A stretch of DNA of 64,000 bases, from positions 1 to 64,000 of the forward strand of contig NZ_BCQF01000008.1 in assembly GCF_001544295.1 (NCBI RefSeq), given 5' to 3'. Under the pieces are notes generated by a model. The model saw only the letters and a list, made by a program, of their open reading frames with translations. It had not been told where the DNA came from and searched no databases. The DNA comes from Enterococcus pseudoavium NBRC 100491. GTDB lineage: Bacteria > Bacillota > Bacilli > Lactobacillales > Enterococcaceae. This document shows positions 18,083 to 27,020 of the stretch, in pieces (the stretch's first letter is position 1; every line of letters starts with the position of its first letter). The position numbers and the translations under genes are program-made.

Positions 18083-19423
18083 TTAGTAAAGTTCTAAGTA
18101 TTGATCGCGTTCCCATTCTGAAACAGTTTGACGGAAAGCTGCCCATTCCATGCGTTTTGCTTCATTGAAGTTCGTATAGATATGATTGCCTAAAGCATCA
18201 ATCATCGTTTGGTCTTTCCGCAATTCTTTGATAGCATTGTGGATCGTAGAAGGTAAATCATAGATTTCTGCTTCTTTACGTTCTTCTTCTGTCATCACAT
18301 AGATGTTACGATCAACCGCTGCCGGCGGTGTTAATTTATTACGGATACCGTCTAACCCTGCTTCTAACAATACAGCCATTGTCAAATATGGATTAGCCGC
18401 TGGGTCAACTGAACGTAATTCTAAACGAGTTGACAAGCCACGTGATTCAGGAACTCGGATTAACGGTGAACGGTTGCGTCCGCTCCAAGCAACATAAACA
18501 GGTGCTTCAAATCCTGGAACTAAACGTTTGTATGAGTTAACAATCGGGTTACATACTGCCGTATATGCACGCGCGTGTTTCATTAACCCAGCAAGGAATT
18601 GATACGCCGTTTCACTTAATTGCATAGGACCATCTTCATCATAGAAAACATTGCCTTCGTCGTTGAATAAAGACATGTTACAGTGCATACCAGAACCGTT
18701 AATACCGTAAAGTGGTTTAGGCATGAACGTCGCATGCAAACCATGTTTACGAGCGATCGTTTTAACCACTAGCTTAAAGGTTTGGATATTGTCACAAGCT
18801 TCAATGGCATCTGCGTATTTGAAGTCAATTTCATGTTGACCAGGCGCCACTTCATGGTGAGATGCTTCAACTTCAAAGCCTAAACTTTCAAGTTCCAATA
18901 CGATATCACGACGACAATTTTCACCTAAATCGGTTGGGGCAAAATCAAAGTAACCACCACGGTCATTCAAATCTAATGTTGTATTGCCATTTTCGTCCAT
19001 TTTGAATAAGAAGAATTCAGGCTCAGGCCCTAAGTTAAATGAAGTAAAACCAAATTCGTCCATTCCTTTTAAGACCCGTTTCAAGTTCCCGCGAGGATCC
19101 CCAGCAAATGGTTGACCGCTTGGTCCATAAATATCACAGATCAATCGTCCTACTTTGCCATGATTGCTTTCCCAAGGAAAAATCATCCAAGTCGTCAAAT
19201 CTGGATATAAATACATGTCACTTTCTTCAATTCGAACAAAGCCCTCGATTGATGAACCGTCGAACATCATTTTGTTATCTAGAACTTTTTCCATTTGGCT
19301 GACTGGCACTTCAACATTTTTGATTGTCCCCATAATATCTGTAAACATTAGACGTAAAAAGCGGACGTTTTCTTCTTCAACAATTCGTTTAATATCCTCT
19401 TTACTTAGATCTCTTTTCGGCAT
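18083..19423 (-). CDS. glnA: Glutamine synthetase, type I
   Basis: ATP-dependent amidation of glutamate to glutamine. It has the GS beta-grasp domain (about 15-100) and the catalytic domain with the motifs [18 protein letters not shown] and [14 protein letters not shown]. The 446-residue length and absence of the adenylylation-loop insertion fit the Firmicute GSI-alpha type, which is feedback-inhibited and binds GlnR. An in-frame GTG lies seven codons upstream, but GGAAGGG favours ATG 19423. Co-transcribed with glnR, 48 bp upstream. Confidence 0.97.
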   Translation of the reverse strand: MPKRDLSKEDIKRIVEEENVRFLRLMFTDIMGTIKNVEVPVSQMEKVLDNKMMFDGSSIEGFVRIEESDMYLYPDLTTWMIFPWESNHGKVGRLICDIYGPSGQPFAGDPRGNLKRVLKGMDEFGFTSFNLGPEPEFFLFKMDENGNTTLDLNDRGGYFDFAPTDLGENCRRDIVLELESLGFEVEASHHEVAPGQHEIDFKYADAIEACDNIQTFKLVVKTIARKHGLHATFMPKPLYGINGSGMHCNMSLFNDEGNVFYDEDGPMQLSETAYQFLAGLMKHARAYTAVCNPIVNSYKRLVPGFEAPVYVAWSGRNRSPLIRVPESRGLSTRLELRSVDPAANPYLTMAVLLEAGLDGIRNKLTPPAAVDRNIYVMTEEERKEAEIYDLPSTIHNAIKELRKDQTMIDALGNHIYTNFNEAKRMEWAAFRQTVSEWERDQYLELY

Positions 19424-19471
19424 AGTATCTAATCCCTTCCTCACACTTCATTTTTTTATATTCCACAACCA

Positions 19472-19852
19472 CTAAAGTTTAGGCCCTTGTGATTGATATG
19501 GATTATTTTGTTGAAAGCCACCTTGTGTCAACATTTCATCATAAAAGATTCGACGAACATCTTTATCCGTCAACGGTGGTTTCGCTTTAGCAGCTTTGAC
19601 CTCTTCTTGACGCATTTGGTAGACCCGTTTGATTCCGGCCATATTTAAACCATCGGATAGATAATCTTTGATTTCCAGTAGCACATCAATATCATTTAGA
19701 GAATACATCCTACGGTTTCCTTCGCTTCGTTCAGGATGGATCAGCTCTTGTTCCTCATAGTACCGAATCTGTCTGGCAGTCAAATCAGTCAATTTCATAA
19801 CTGTACCAATTGGAAAAACAGCAAGTGAACGACGTAGTTCTTTTTCCCGCAT
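19472..19852 (-). CDS. glnR: MerR-family nitrogen regulator GlnR
   Basis: Represses glnRA and other nitrogen genes when glutamine is plentiful, via feedback-inhibited GlnA. The N-terminal MerR winged helix contains IGTVMKLTDLTARQIRYYEEQELI and a dimerisation helix follows. The C-terminal tail GGFQQNNPYQSQGPKL is the region that senses GlnA. The third in-frame ATG is used because AAGGAGG sits seven bases from it. A GlnR box is upstream. Confidence 0.95.
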   Translation of the reverse strand: MREKELRRSLAVFPIGTVMKLTDLTARQIRYYEEQELIHPERSEGNRRMYSLNDIDVLLEIKDYLSDGLNMAGIKRVYQMRQEEVKAAKAKPPLTDKDVRRIFYDEMLTQGGFQQNNPYQSQGPKL

Positions 19853-19885
19853 AACCATTCCTCCTTGTTCCTTGATGTTGAAAAA

Positions 19886-19938
19886 AGAATACCATCCGAT
19901 AGACCAATCGTCAAGAGTTAATGTCAGATTTTCTTACA
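19886..19938 (-). promoter_or_regulatory. glnR promoter and GlnR operator
   Basis: Minus-strand TTGACG (19909-19914), 17 bp, TATTCT (19886-19891). Just upstream, 19922-19938 reads TGTCAGATTTTCTTACA, an exact fit to the GlnR/TnrA consensus TGTNA-N7-TNACA, implying autoregulation. Confidence 0.8.
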
Positions 19939-19989
19939 TAAAGAATCGGAATGTTCGTTTTTTCTAAAAACGCCTTATCCCATCAACGT

Positions 19990-20018
19990 TTCAACACTAC
20001 AAAAAAATCTGATATACT
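19990..20018 (+). promoter_or_regulatory. Promoter of the 57-residue gene
   Basis: TTCAAC and TATACT with a 17-bp spacer, about 25 bp upstream of the TTG start. Confidence 0.6.
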
Positions 20019-20043
20019 ACTAAAAAAAGTAGAAGGTGAACTT

Positions 20044-20217
20044 TTGTCCAAATTTAATATTGGTGAACTAGTTAAAATTAATGATTACCATTCAATGGCC
20101 GGCTTAGTTGGAATCGTTACAGCTTGCTATAAAGAGAACCATACCTATCTTGTCCGTTTCAGTCGCGACCTAGAATTATTACTAAAAGAAGAAGCCATAA
20201 CTATCGAAAAAAGATAA
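20044..20217 (+). CDS. Small KOW-like protein of unknown function
   Basis: A 57-residue protein starting at TTG behind GAAGGTGAA; an open frame further upstream would run through the promoter and is not used. It begins SKFNIGELVKINDYHSMAGLVGIVTACYKENHTYLVRFS, a small beta-barrel-like sequence resembling KOW/SH3 modules, but I cannot assign a family. It sits alone between glnR and the PLP gene. Confidence 0.6.
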   Translation: MSKFNIGELVKINDYHSMAGLVGIVTACYKENHTYLVRFSRDLELLLKEEAITIEKR

Positions 20218-20244
20218 AAAAACCGAAGTCCAGAATGACTTCGG
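20216..20244 (-). terminator. Terminator of the miaA-hflX-PLP gene cluster
   Basis: Stem CCGAAGTC (20223-20230) with GACTTCGG (20237-20244) is followed by a U run on the minus strand, right after the PLP gene. Confidence 0.8.
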
Positions 20245-20252
20245 AATGCTCA

Positions 20253-21506
20253 TTATTGATGATACACTTCATTCACTGCATTGGTTACTGCAACTTTTAC
20301 ATGCTCAAAAGTTAGCCCACCTTGCAAATATAATGAATAGGGTTCACGCAATGGACCATCTGCACTTAATTCAATACTAGCACCTTGAATAAAAGTGCCG
20401 GCCGCCATGATAATATCATCTTCATAACCGGCCATATAAGACGGAATTGGAGCGACATAAGCATCGATCGGTGAGTATTTTTGAATTGCTTGGCAAAACT
20501 GGATCATTCGGTCGCGATCACGAAAATCGATCAACTGAATCAGATCGGTACGCGGTTGATCCCATTTGGGGGTTGATTCTAAATCATACTCAGCTAATAA
20601 CGCTGCTGAAAAAATCGCCCCTTGAATCGCCTGGCTCACAACATGCGGTGCCAAGAAAAAACCTTGCAGCATATCAAAAACACTGCCTAGCATCGCACCC
20701 CCTTCAGCCCCGACTCCCGGGGTCGTTAGCCGATAGGCACAGCGCTCGATTAAGGCTTCTTTACCTGCAATATACCCCCCCGTTTTCGCAATTCCGCCAC
20801 CAGGATTTTTAATTAACGAGCCCGCCATGATATCTGCTCCAACTTGTGTTGGTTCCAACAGTTCAGCAAATTCTCCATAACAATTATCGACAAAAATCAC
20901 AACTTCAGGGGCAACGCTCTTAACAAAATCACACATCTCTTTGATTTTTTCAATCGTAAAAGATGGACGTGCGGCATAGCCGCGAGATCGTTGGATCGCA
21001 ACAACCTTCGTTTTAGCTGTGATCTTTTCTTTTACTTGATCGAAATCAACATTTCCATCCGCTAAAAGCTCAACCTCATCATACCCAATATTGTATTCCT
21101 TAAAAGAACCAATGCCATTACCTTGTACACCAATTACTTCTAATAACGTGTCGTAAGGCGTGCCGGTAATGTAAAGCAAATCATCCCCAGGCCGTAGCAC
21201 ACCAAATAATGAGGTGGCGATTGCATGCGTCCCTGATACAATTTGTGGGCGGACCAAAGCAGCCTCAGCGCCAAAGACCTGGGCATAAACTGCTTCTAAC
21301 ACATCTCTTCCTTGATCATCATTTCCATAACCTGTTGAAGGTAAAAAATGACTTTCCGAAACATGATTTTCTCGAAAAGCAGTTAATACTTTGGCTTGGT
21401 TTGATAATGCTACTTCCCGTACTTCTTGCAGTCGTTGGGAAATTTGTTGATCCACTCGGTCAACTTTTGCAACTAGTTCTGGTGCTAACTCAGCTGTCCA
21501 ATTCAT
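20253..21506 (-). CDS. PLP-dependent methionine gamma-lyase-like protein (YnbB family)
   Basis: Fold-type I PLP enzyme of the family called cystathionine beta-lyase/aluminium-resistance protein. PLP would attach to the lysine in GSLIKNPGGGIAKTGGYIAGK near residue 225; the SGTHAIATSLFGVLRPGDDL segment binds the phosphate. The start ATG 21506 follows AGGAG and overlaps the end of hflX by 17 bp. The hflX-ynbB-glnR-glnA order is conserved in Bacillus. The true substrate is not known for this family. Confidence 0.85.
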   Translation of the reverse strand: MNWTAELAPELVAKVDRVDQQISQRLQEVREVALSNQAKVLTAFRENHVSESHFLPSTGYGNDDQGRDVLEAVYAQVFGAEAALVRPQIVSGTHAIATSLFGVLRPGDDLLYITGTPYDTLLEVIGVQGNGIGSFKEYNIGYDEVELLADGNVDFDQVKEKITAKTKVVAIQRSRGYAARPSFTIEKIKEMCDFVKSVAPEVVIFVDNCYGEFAELLEPTQVGADIMAGSLIKNPGGGIAKTGGYIAGKEALIERCAYRLTTPGVGAEGGAMLGSVFDMLQGFFLAPHVVSQAIQGAIFSAALLAEYDLESTPKWDQPRTDLIQLIDFRDRDRMIQFCQAIQKYSPIDAYVAPIPSYMAGYEDDIIMAAGTFIQGASIELSADGPLREPYSLYLQGGLTFEHVKVAVTNAVNEVYHQ

Positions 21507-22734
21507 CTTCCATTCTCCTAATCCAAAGAGAGTTTTTCTTAGCAAAACCTCGGACGATGTATTGTTCCTTCTCCTCATCAAAAGTTTCGCTCAAGACCAG
21601 CGTCTCTCGTTTCATTTCACTTAAAGCCTGACCTTCATCAGCGCCTACCGTTAACAAATAAGGTTCTAATAGGTTCATGATTTCACGCTTAATTGCTTCA
21701 GCTAACTGCTCTTTGCCTTTCGTCGTCTTAGCAGAAATCAAGACGTTAGGAAAAAGCGTCGGAGCAAAGCGAAATTCATCAATCCGATCAGCCTTGTTGT
21801 AAATCGTTAAAACAGGAATATCATCCATCTCAAGTTCCTTCAACAAATCCATCACAGTTTTTTCCTGTTGTTGCCGATCTTCCGCGCTAGCATCTACGAT
21901 ATGTAGTAAAAGATCCATTCCTTTACTTTCTTCGAGTGTTGATTGAAAGGCATCGACCAATTGCGTCGGCAAGTCCTGAATGAAGCCGACCGTATCCGTA
22001 ATTGTTGTTTCCATTCCTTGCGGCAGGCGCCAACGTTTCGTCAGCGGGTCCAAGGTTGCAAAAAGCTGATCTTCTGAATAAGTATCGGCATTGGTCAGTA
22101 AGTTCAAAATCGTTGACTTACCGGCATTGGTGTAACCGATCAAACCCATTTGAAAAATGCTGGATTGTTGTCGCTTTTGTCTGCTACGCTCACGATGCGC
22201 TTCGACTTCTTTCAGATCTTTTTTTATGGCTGTGATCCGCCGACGAATATGCCGACGATCGGTTTCCAATTTCGTTTCCCCAGGTCCTCGGGTTCCGATT
22301 CCGCCACCAAGCCGTGATAAACTCTGCCCCTGTCCAACTAGACGCGGTAACAAATAATCTAATTGGGCCAACTCAACTTGCAGCTTGCCTTCTTTTGATC
22401 GCGCACGCTGAGCAAAAATGTCCAAGATTAACTGGATTCGATCAATCACAGGGACACCCACTTGATCCTCAATCGTCTGACTTTGACGAGGAGACAAAGC
22501 GTGGTTGAAAATGACCAACTCTGCTTCATGAGCCTCAACCAATTGGGCTAGCTCCTCCAATTTGCCTTTTCCAATAATCGTTTGTCGATCAACTTTCGGC
22601 CGTTTTTGGGTCAATGAAAAAACAATCTCGCCGTGAGCCGTCTTGGTCAGTCCTGCCAACTCATGCATTGATTCTAAATAGTTACTTTTACTCTCGTCTG
22701 TCTCGACGCCGACTAAAATGACTCGTTCTGACAA
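21490..22734 (-). CDS. hflX: GTPase HflX
   Basis: Ribosome-associated GTPase that splits stalled or hibernating ribosomes. An N-terminal HflX domain with GPGETKLETDRR is followed by a coiled coil (about 155-185) and a G domain with G1 GYTNAGKST, G3 DTVGFIQDLP and G4 NKAD. The TTG at 22734 is chosen because GGAGGG lies six bases upstream; an in-frame TTG ten codons earlier has no site. Follows miaA. Confidence 0.94.
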   Translation of the reverse strand: MSERVILVGVETDESKSNYLESMHELAGLTKTAHGEIVFSLTQKRPKVDRQTIIGKGKLEELAQLVEAHEAELVIFNHALSPRQSQTIEDQVGVPVIDRIQLILDIFAQRARSKEGKLQVELAQLDYLLPRLVGQGQSLSRLGGGIGTRGPGETKLETDRRHIRRRITAIKKDLKEVEAHRERSRQKRQQSSIFQMGLIGYTNAGKSTILNLLTNADTYSEDQLFATLDPLTKRWRLPQGMETTITDTVGFIQDLPTQLVDAFQSTLEESKGMDLLLHIVDASAEDRQQQEKTVMDLLKELEMDDIPVLTIYNKADRIDEFRFAPTLFPNVLISAKTTKGKEQLAEAIKREIMNLLEPYLLTVGADEGQALSEMKRETLVLSETFDEEKEQYIVRGFAKKNSLWIRRMEDELDS

Positions 22735-22785
22735 TTCGTTCCCTCCTCGTTCCTCTTTTGGCAATTACTTTTTTTCTGTTTATCT

Positions 22786-23718
22786 TTATTGATCAATCGA
22801 AGACTCCTCAGCTAACCAATTTTCAATCGCTGTTTCAATCTCTTCAATTACATCTGGTTGTTGGACTAAGTCATACCAATGAACTGACATCCGATTGCGA
22901 AACCATGTCAACTGACGTTTGGCATAACGTCGTGAATGCAATTTAACTTCTTCGATTGCCGCTTCTAATGAAGACTCTCCTGAAAAATAAGGAAACAGTT
23001 CTTTGTAACCAATCCCTTGAGCCGCTTGAACATTCGGGGTTGCTGCTAAGCTTTCCGCTTCCTTTAAAAGGCCTTCTTCAATCATCAAATCAACCCGCTG
23101 ATTGATTCGCTGATACAAAACGGCGCGATCCGTATTCAATCCAATTAAGAAACTATCATACAGTTTTTGGGGCTGTTCTTTGGGAGCCATAATCGAATGA
23201 CCAGTCAATTCAAAGACCTCTAAAGCACGGATTATTTTTTTTCGATTATTATAGTGGATTTTTTCGGCTGCCAATGCATCGTTTTGCCGTAGCTTTTCCC
23301 ACAATGCTTGATTTCCTTTTTCTGCTGCAAAACGCTCATATTTTTCTCGCAAGGAGGAGTCTTCGGGTTCACCTTCGCTACCAAGCTTGTAATCCCATAA
23401 CAGCGACTGGATATACAGCCCCGTACCGCCCACAATAATCGGTAGCTTCCCCCGCTGAGTGATTTCTTGAATGGCTTGTCTCGCAGCTTTCTGGAAGTCA
23501 GCTACTGAATATTGTTCATCGATCTCGCGAACATCAATCAAGTGATGGGGAATTCCTGCCATTTCAGCAATGGTAACTTTAGCTGTCCCAATGTCTAAGC
23601 CACGGTAAACTTGCATAGAATCTCCACTGATAATCTCTCCGTTAAAACGCTGAGCCAAATCAATGCTTAAGCTAGTCTTTCCTACAGCAGTAGGCCCTAC
23701 AATTGCGATTACTTTCAT
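22786..23718 (-). CDS. miaA: tRNA dimethylallyltransferase
   Basis: Adds the isopentenyl group to A37 of tRNAs reading UNN codons. P-loop GPTAVGKTS is at residues 8-16, followed by the DSMQVYRGLDIGTAK motif and the VGGTGLYIQSLL substrate loop. At 310 residues it is full length. Its ATG overlaps the stop of the phosphodiesterase gene (ATGA), so the two are coupled. Confidence 0.97.
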   Translation of the reverse strand: MKVIAIVGPTAVGKTSLSIDLAQRFNGEIISGDSMQVYRGLDIGTAKVTIAEMAGIPHHLIDVREIDEQYSVADFQKAARQAIQEITQRGKLPIIVGGTGLYIQSLLWDYKLGSEGEPEDSSLREKYERFAAEKGNQALWEKLRQNDALAAEKIHYNNRKKIIRALEVFELTGHSIMAPKEQPQKLYDSFLIGLNTDRAVLYQRINQRVDLMIEEGLLKEAESLAATPNVQAAQGIGYKELFPYFSGESSLEAAIEEVKLHSRRYAKRQLTWFRNRMSVHWYDLVQQPDVIEEIETAIENWLAEESSIDQ

Positions 23719-24449
23719 TGTTTGTACCTACTTCTCGTCCGAATGGCCTTTTCTGGGAAATCGGTGATGATTCCCGCTAAATTTTTTTCAAAACAGTTCA
23801 TCAAGGTATCGTACAAATTAGGCGTCCATGGACGAATCGCTTTTTCATAATTTTTTACAATCTCAGGATGCTGCTTCACCCAGTCATAGCTGGGATGTAA
23901 TCCTTCAAGATAATCAGTGGTCAAAACAGTCTGATACTTATCTAAGTCATTTTTTTGAATCAAATCAAATTGCGCATCCGGCTCGTATTCATGCATAATC
24001 TGCAAGGACTCTAAATTAAAACTTGCATACCAATAAGTAAAGGGCCACTCTTTACTGGTCATTACTGCTGAAATTTTTTCTTCGATCCCAGGATAATGAT
24101 ATTTATTCGTTTTAATCTCAATGCATAAAACGCCGCGAAAACGCATTTGTAATAATAAATTCAACACTTCTTGCAGTGTAGAGATTTTAGTTGCTTGATA
24201 TTTTTCATCGAACCAGCTACCGGCATCCAGCTCCTTGATCTCTGCTAACGTCAACTCACGAACCAATCCTTTACCATCCGTCGTCCGATCCACGCTCTCA
24301 TCGTGGATTACTACCAATTGCTGATCAGCCGTCAAATGAACATCCAGTTCAATCCCATCTGCCCCTGTCCGGACTGCCTCCATGAACGCAGGCAATGTAT
24401 TTTCTGGATGGGTTCCTGCACTCCCGCGATGAGCAATGATTACTGTCAT
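23715..24449 (-). CDS. Glycerophosphodiester phosphodiesterase
   Basis: Cytoplasmic GDPD (UgpQ-like) that releases glycerol-3-phosphate. No signal peptide. The catalytic HRGSAGTHPENT is at residues 7-18, with the metal-binding ELDVHLTADQQLVVIHD near 37-54. A TIM-barrel of 244 residues is typical. Upstream of and overlapping miaA. Confidence 0.94.
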   Translation of the reverse strand: MTVIIAHRGSAGTHPENTLPAFMEAVRTGADGIELDVHLTADQQLVVIHDESVDRTTDGKGLVRELTLAEIKELDAGSWFDEKYQATKISTLQEVLNLLLQMRFRGVLCIEIKTNKYHYPGIEEKISAVMTSKEWPFTYWYASFNLESLQIMHEYEPDAQFDLIQKNDLDKYQTVLTTDYLEGLHPSYDWVKQHPEIVKNYEKAIRPWTPNLYDTLMNCFEKNLAGIITDFPEKAIRTRSRYKQ

Positions 24450-24509
24450 CTGTTATCACCTCGTCCATATTTATAAACATTTCTATTTTACAGCACTCAA
24501 AACCACCAA

Positions 24510-25025
24510 TTATTGCACATTAAAATAGCGCAACGGTTGTTTCGTTAAGCGCGTCAGCTGTTGCCGCTTCTCTTCAAGGATTTCTAAAAGCTGCTCTGAA
24601 AAAGTCTCCATTACAATCCGCCCGCCTTTATAAGTATAGCCGCCGATTTTAACCGTTTCTTCTGGAGACAAAATAACTTTACGATGAGAGATATTTTTGA
24701 AAAACTCTTCAATTAAATAATTAGGTAGATAGAAACTATTTTGAGCCGTAAAAGAATTCAAATAAATGAAATCATCAATCGTAATATAACAATCATCAAA
24801 GGAATTGAACGCAACATAATCTTGCATCAACACATTGCGTTTGGACAAAATTTCATTAATTTTTTTATTCAAAAGATTAATGGTTTCTATTTCTTTCACT
24901 TGATGCTCTAATTCTCTTTCTCGACGCTGACGTAAATCGATATACCTAAAAATAAAAAAGACTGCAATACCTGTTAAAGCCGCGCCAATTAGTACGCCAA
25001 TCAGCCCCACAAATGCAATTTCCAC
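24510..25025 (-). CDS. Membrane-anchored protein of unknown function
   Basis: A 171-residue protein with one N-terminal membrane helix (about 5-28), a short charged coiled coil (30-65) and a soluble domain that I do not recognise. The GTG start at 25025 is well supported by GAGGAGG seven bases upstream. First gene before the phosphodiesterase-miaA-hflX series on the same strand. Confidence 0.6.
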   Translation of the reverse strand: MEIAFVGLIGVLIGAALTGIAVFFIFRYIDLRQRRERELEHQVKEIETINLLNKKINEILSKRNVLMQDYVAFNSFDDCYITIDDFIYLNSFTAQNSFYLPNYLIEEFFKNISHRKVILSPEETVKIGGYTYKGGRIVMETFSEQLLEILEEKRQQLTRLTKQPLRYFNVQ

Positions 25026-25412
25026 TTTTTTTCCTCCTCATCTTATTTACCTAAACGTGTTACGTACAACCTAACGATTATTAAAATAAAAGTTCACGCT
25101 GCATACTAACCGTATTTTTTTATGCTCAGCATTTTTCTGCTACGATGCTTCCAGTAAAACACTTTAAAAAAGCAGGGTTTACTTAATTGGATAGAAATGT
25201 AATTATTTATTTTATTTCTGTCCATTACATTTGATCCTCTGCGCTATTAATAGTACCATATTTTCATGTTTCTAGGATAGTTCGAGTCAGATAAAAAAAC
25301 GAAGCCTTCTATTTGACCAAAACTGACCAAGGATGTATAATTTCTTTAGCTTTAGCAATCTAACCTTGTTTGTGCTAAACTAATTATGAATATTATTTAA
25401 GGAGGATTCACT
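25026..25412. other. Intergenic region upstream of clpP
   Basis: A 387-bp spacer. The right part holds the clpP promoter and CtsR site (separate entry). The left part is AT-rich, with no gene visible. Confidence 0.5.
25312..25341 (+). promoter_or_regulatory. clpP promoter with overlapping CtsR operator
   Basis: TTGACC (25313-25318), 17 bp, TATAAT (25336-25341). The tandem heptads TTTGACCAAAACTGACC (25312-25328) are the reverse of the CtsR consensus RGTCA-NNN-RGTCAAA and cover the -35 box, so CtsR should block this promoter until heat or protein stress. Confidence 0.85.
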
Positions 25413-26006
25413 ATGAATTTAGTTCCTACAGTTATTGAACAATCATCTCGTGGCGAACGTGCTTACGACATTTATTCTCGTTTATTGAAAGACCGTATTA
25501 TTATGTTAAGCGGTGAAGTGAACGATGACATGGCGAACACTATCATCGCCCAATTACTTTTCTTGGATGCCCAAGATTCTGAAAAAGATATTTACCTTTA
25601 CATCAACTCACCAGGCGGTAGCGTCTCAGCCGGCTTAGCAATTTTTGACACAATGAACTTTGTTAAGGCTGATGTCCAAACAATCGTACTTGGTATGGCT
25701 GCTTCAATGGGGAGTTTCCTATTAACAGCTGGTGCTAAAGGCAAACGATTTGCTTTACCGAACGCTGAGATTATGATTCACCAACCACTTGGCGGTGCTC
25801 AAGGTCAAGCAACAGAGATCGAGATTGCTGCTCGTCATATCTTGAAAACCCGGGAACGTTTAAACAACATCTTGTCTGAACGTACTGGTCAACCGATTGA
25901 AGTGATTGAACGCGATACTGATCGTGACAACTTCATGACTGCCCAAGAAGCAAAAGCTTACGGCTTGATTGATGAAGTTATGGAAAACAGCAGCGCTTTG
26001 AACTAA
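25413..26006 (+). CDS. clpP: ATP-dependent Clp protease proteolytic subunit
   Basis: Tetradecameric serine protease working with ClpX, ClpC or ClpE. The serine is in GMAASMGSF near residue 98, the histidine in [12 protein letters not shown] near 123 and the aspartate in DRDNFM near 172. At 197 residues it is full length. Controlled by the CtsR site upstream and followed by a terminator. Confidence 0.98.
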   Translation: MNLVPTVIEQSSRGERAYDIYSRLLKDRIIMLSGEVNDDMANTIIAQLLFLDAQDSEKDIYLYINSPGGSVSAGLAIFDTMNFVKADVQTIVLGMAASMGSFLLTAGAKGKRFALPNAEIMIHQPLGGAQGQATEIEIAARHILKTRERLNNILSERTGQPIEVIERDTDRDNFMTAQEAKAYGLIDEVMENSSALN

Positions 26007-26013
26007 AACATGG

Positions 26014-26055
26014 AAAAAGGATGTGTGCCAAGATTTTTGGTACACATCCTTTTTT
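26014..26055 (+). terminator. Terminator of clpP
   Basis: Stem of 13 bp (26014-26026 with 26042-26054) followed by a U run. Confidence 0.85.
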
Positions 26056-26195
26056 GGATTTTCCAATAGAATCTGAAGGAACCAAAGCAAACGTACTCAT
26101 TTCTTATTCGACCGCCTTACTTGATAAATAATCCTTCCCCTATCATAAGTATCGCTACGGGAAGACTCCACACGCTGACTCGCTGGTATTTAACT

Positions 26196-26238
26196 AAAAA
26201 AACTGTAGACAGGCTCGTTAAAGCGAACCTACCTACAG
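26196..26238 (-). terminator. Terminator of the nuclease gene
   Basis: Near-perfect 15-bp stem (26203-26217 with 26224-26238) followed by seven Us on the minus strand. Confidence 0.8.
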
Positions 26239-26256
26239 CGTCATTTAGAAAATGAC

Positions 26257-26967
26257 TTATTCTTTTTGTGAATACCCATTTTGATAATCAATCTTAATGC
26301 TCTCTTGCACGTTATAGATGAATAGATTCAATGAAATCTGATCATCTTCAACGCTTTGGGCCTCCATCTGAACGCCACGGGCGACTAATTCCTCCCCTTT
26401 AAAATAAGGCGTTACACGATAACGGACATGGTGATTGGTTTTACGAATATAATTACCGATCTCGATTTCATGGTCATTCATGCCCGGATCATTCAACGAA
26501 GCTGTGCCGGTCATTAAATTTTTCAAATTATTATTCTCGCCAGAAAATTGAAAAGCAATCAGATGGGCACGATTATATAGTGGCTTATCTTGATAAAATT
26601 TCTGATGCCAACCAGTCGGCTTCACATATAGACGCTCACGTTCTTCCTGCGGCATCAAGTCCTTTCCCAGCATCCCGTTTGCTACACCCACTCGATTCAA
26701 ATGATCCAAATCGGAAAAACGAGTCCAAGTGCCCTGATCCATGGACAAATCTTCTTTAGAAAATGCCGGGCGATTGTTGTTCAACTCAATCGTTTGATGT
26801 TCACCATCATAATCTGGGATTTCCGATAACTGACTGACCTGTACTTCTTTGACTGCCTCCATTGAGTCATTGTCTGGCTTAACTTGTGAATAAACACCGT
26901 AAACTCCAGCTAATAATACAACAATCGCAGAGATAATTTTAGGTGTTTGTTTCTTCGTTGCGATGAT
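26257..26967 (-). CDS. Membrane-anchored DNA/RNA non-specific endonuclease (EndA/NucA-like)
   Basis: Beta-beta-alpha-metal nuclease; relatives degrade extracellular DNA or process DNA at the surface. The catalytic motif reads NRAHLIAFQFSGENNNLKNLMTG (the DRGH-type histidine plus the metal-binding Asn). The first ATG (26862) would give a 201-residue protein without export signal. Reading upstream in frame to the stop at 26998-27000 adds KKQTPKIISAIVVLLAGVYG, a clear signal-anchor, behind AGGAGTGGGAG; no ATG/GTG/TTG exists there, only ATC codons at 26965-26967 and 26962-26964. I take the ATC region as the likely start (non-AUG) or a mutated start. Confidence 0.7.
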   Translation of the reverse strand: MIATKKQTPKIISAIVVLLAGVYGVYSQVKPDNDSMEAVKEVQVSQLSEIPDYDGEHQTIELNNNRPAFSKEDLSMDQGTWTRFSDLDHLNRVGVANGMLGKDLMPQEERERLYVKPTGWHQKFYQDKPLYNRAHLIAFQFSGENNNLKNLMTGTASLNDPGMNDHEIEIGNYIRKTNHHVRYRVTPYFKGEELVARGVQMEAQSVEDDQISLNLFIYNVQESIKIDYQNGYSQKE

Positions 26968-27020
26968 TCTCCCACTCCTAGCTAGCGGATCCCCTTTTCA
27001 GAAAAATTGACGATAACCGC

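Noticed and set aside
20253-20350. Possible riboswitch or T-box near the PLP enzyme and glutamine genes
   Set aside because: Only ordinary terminators were found; no T-box or S-box consensus motif is visible there or elsewhere in the window.
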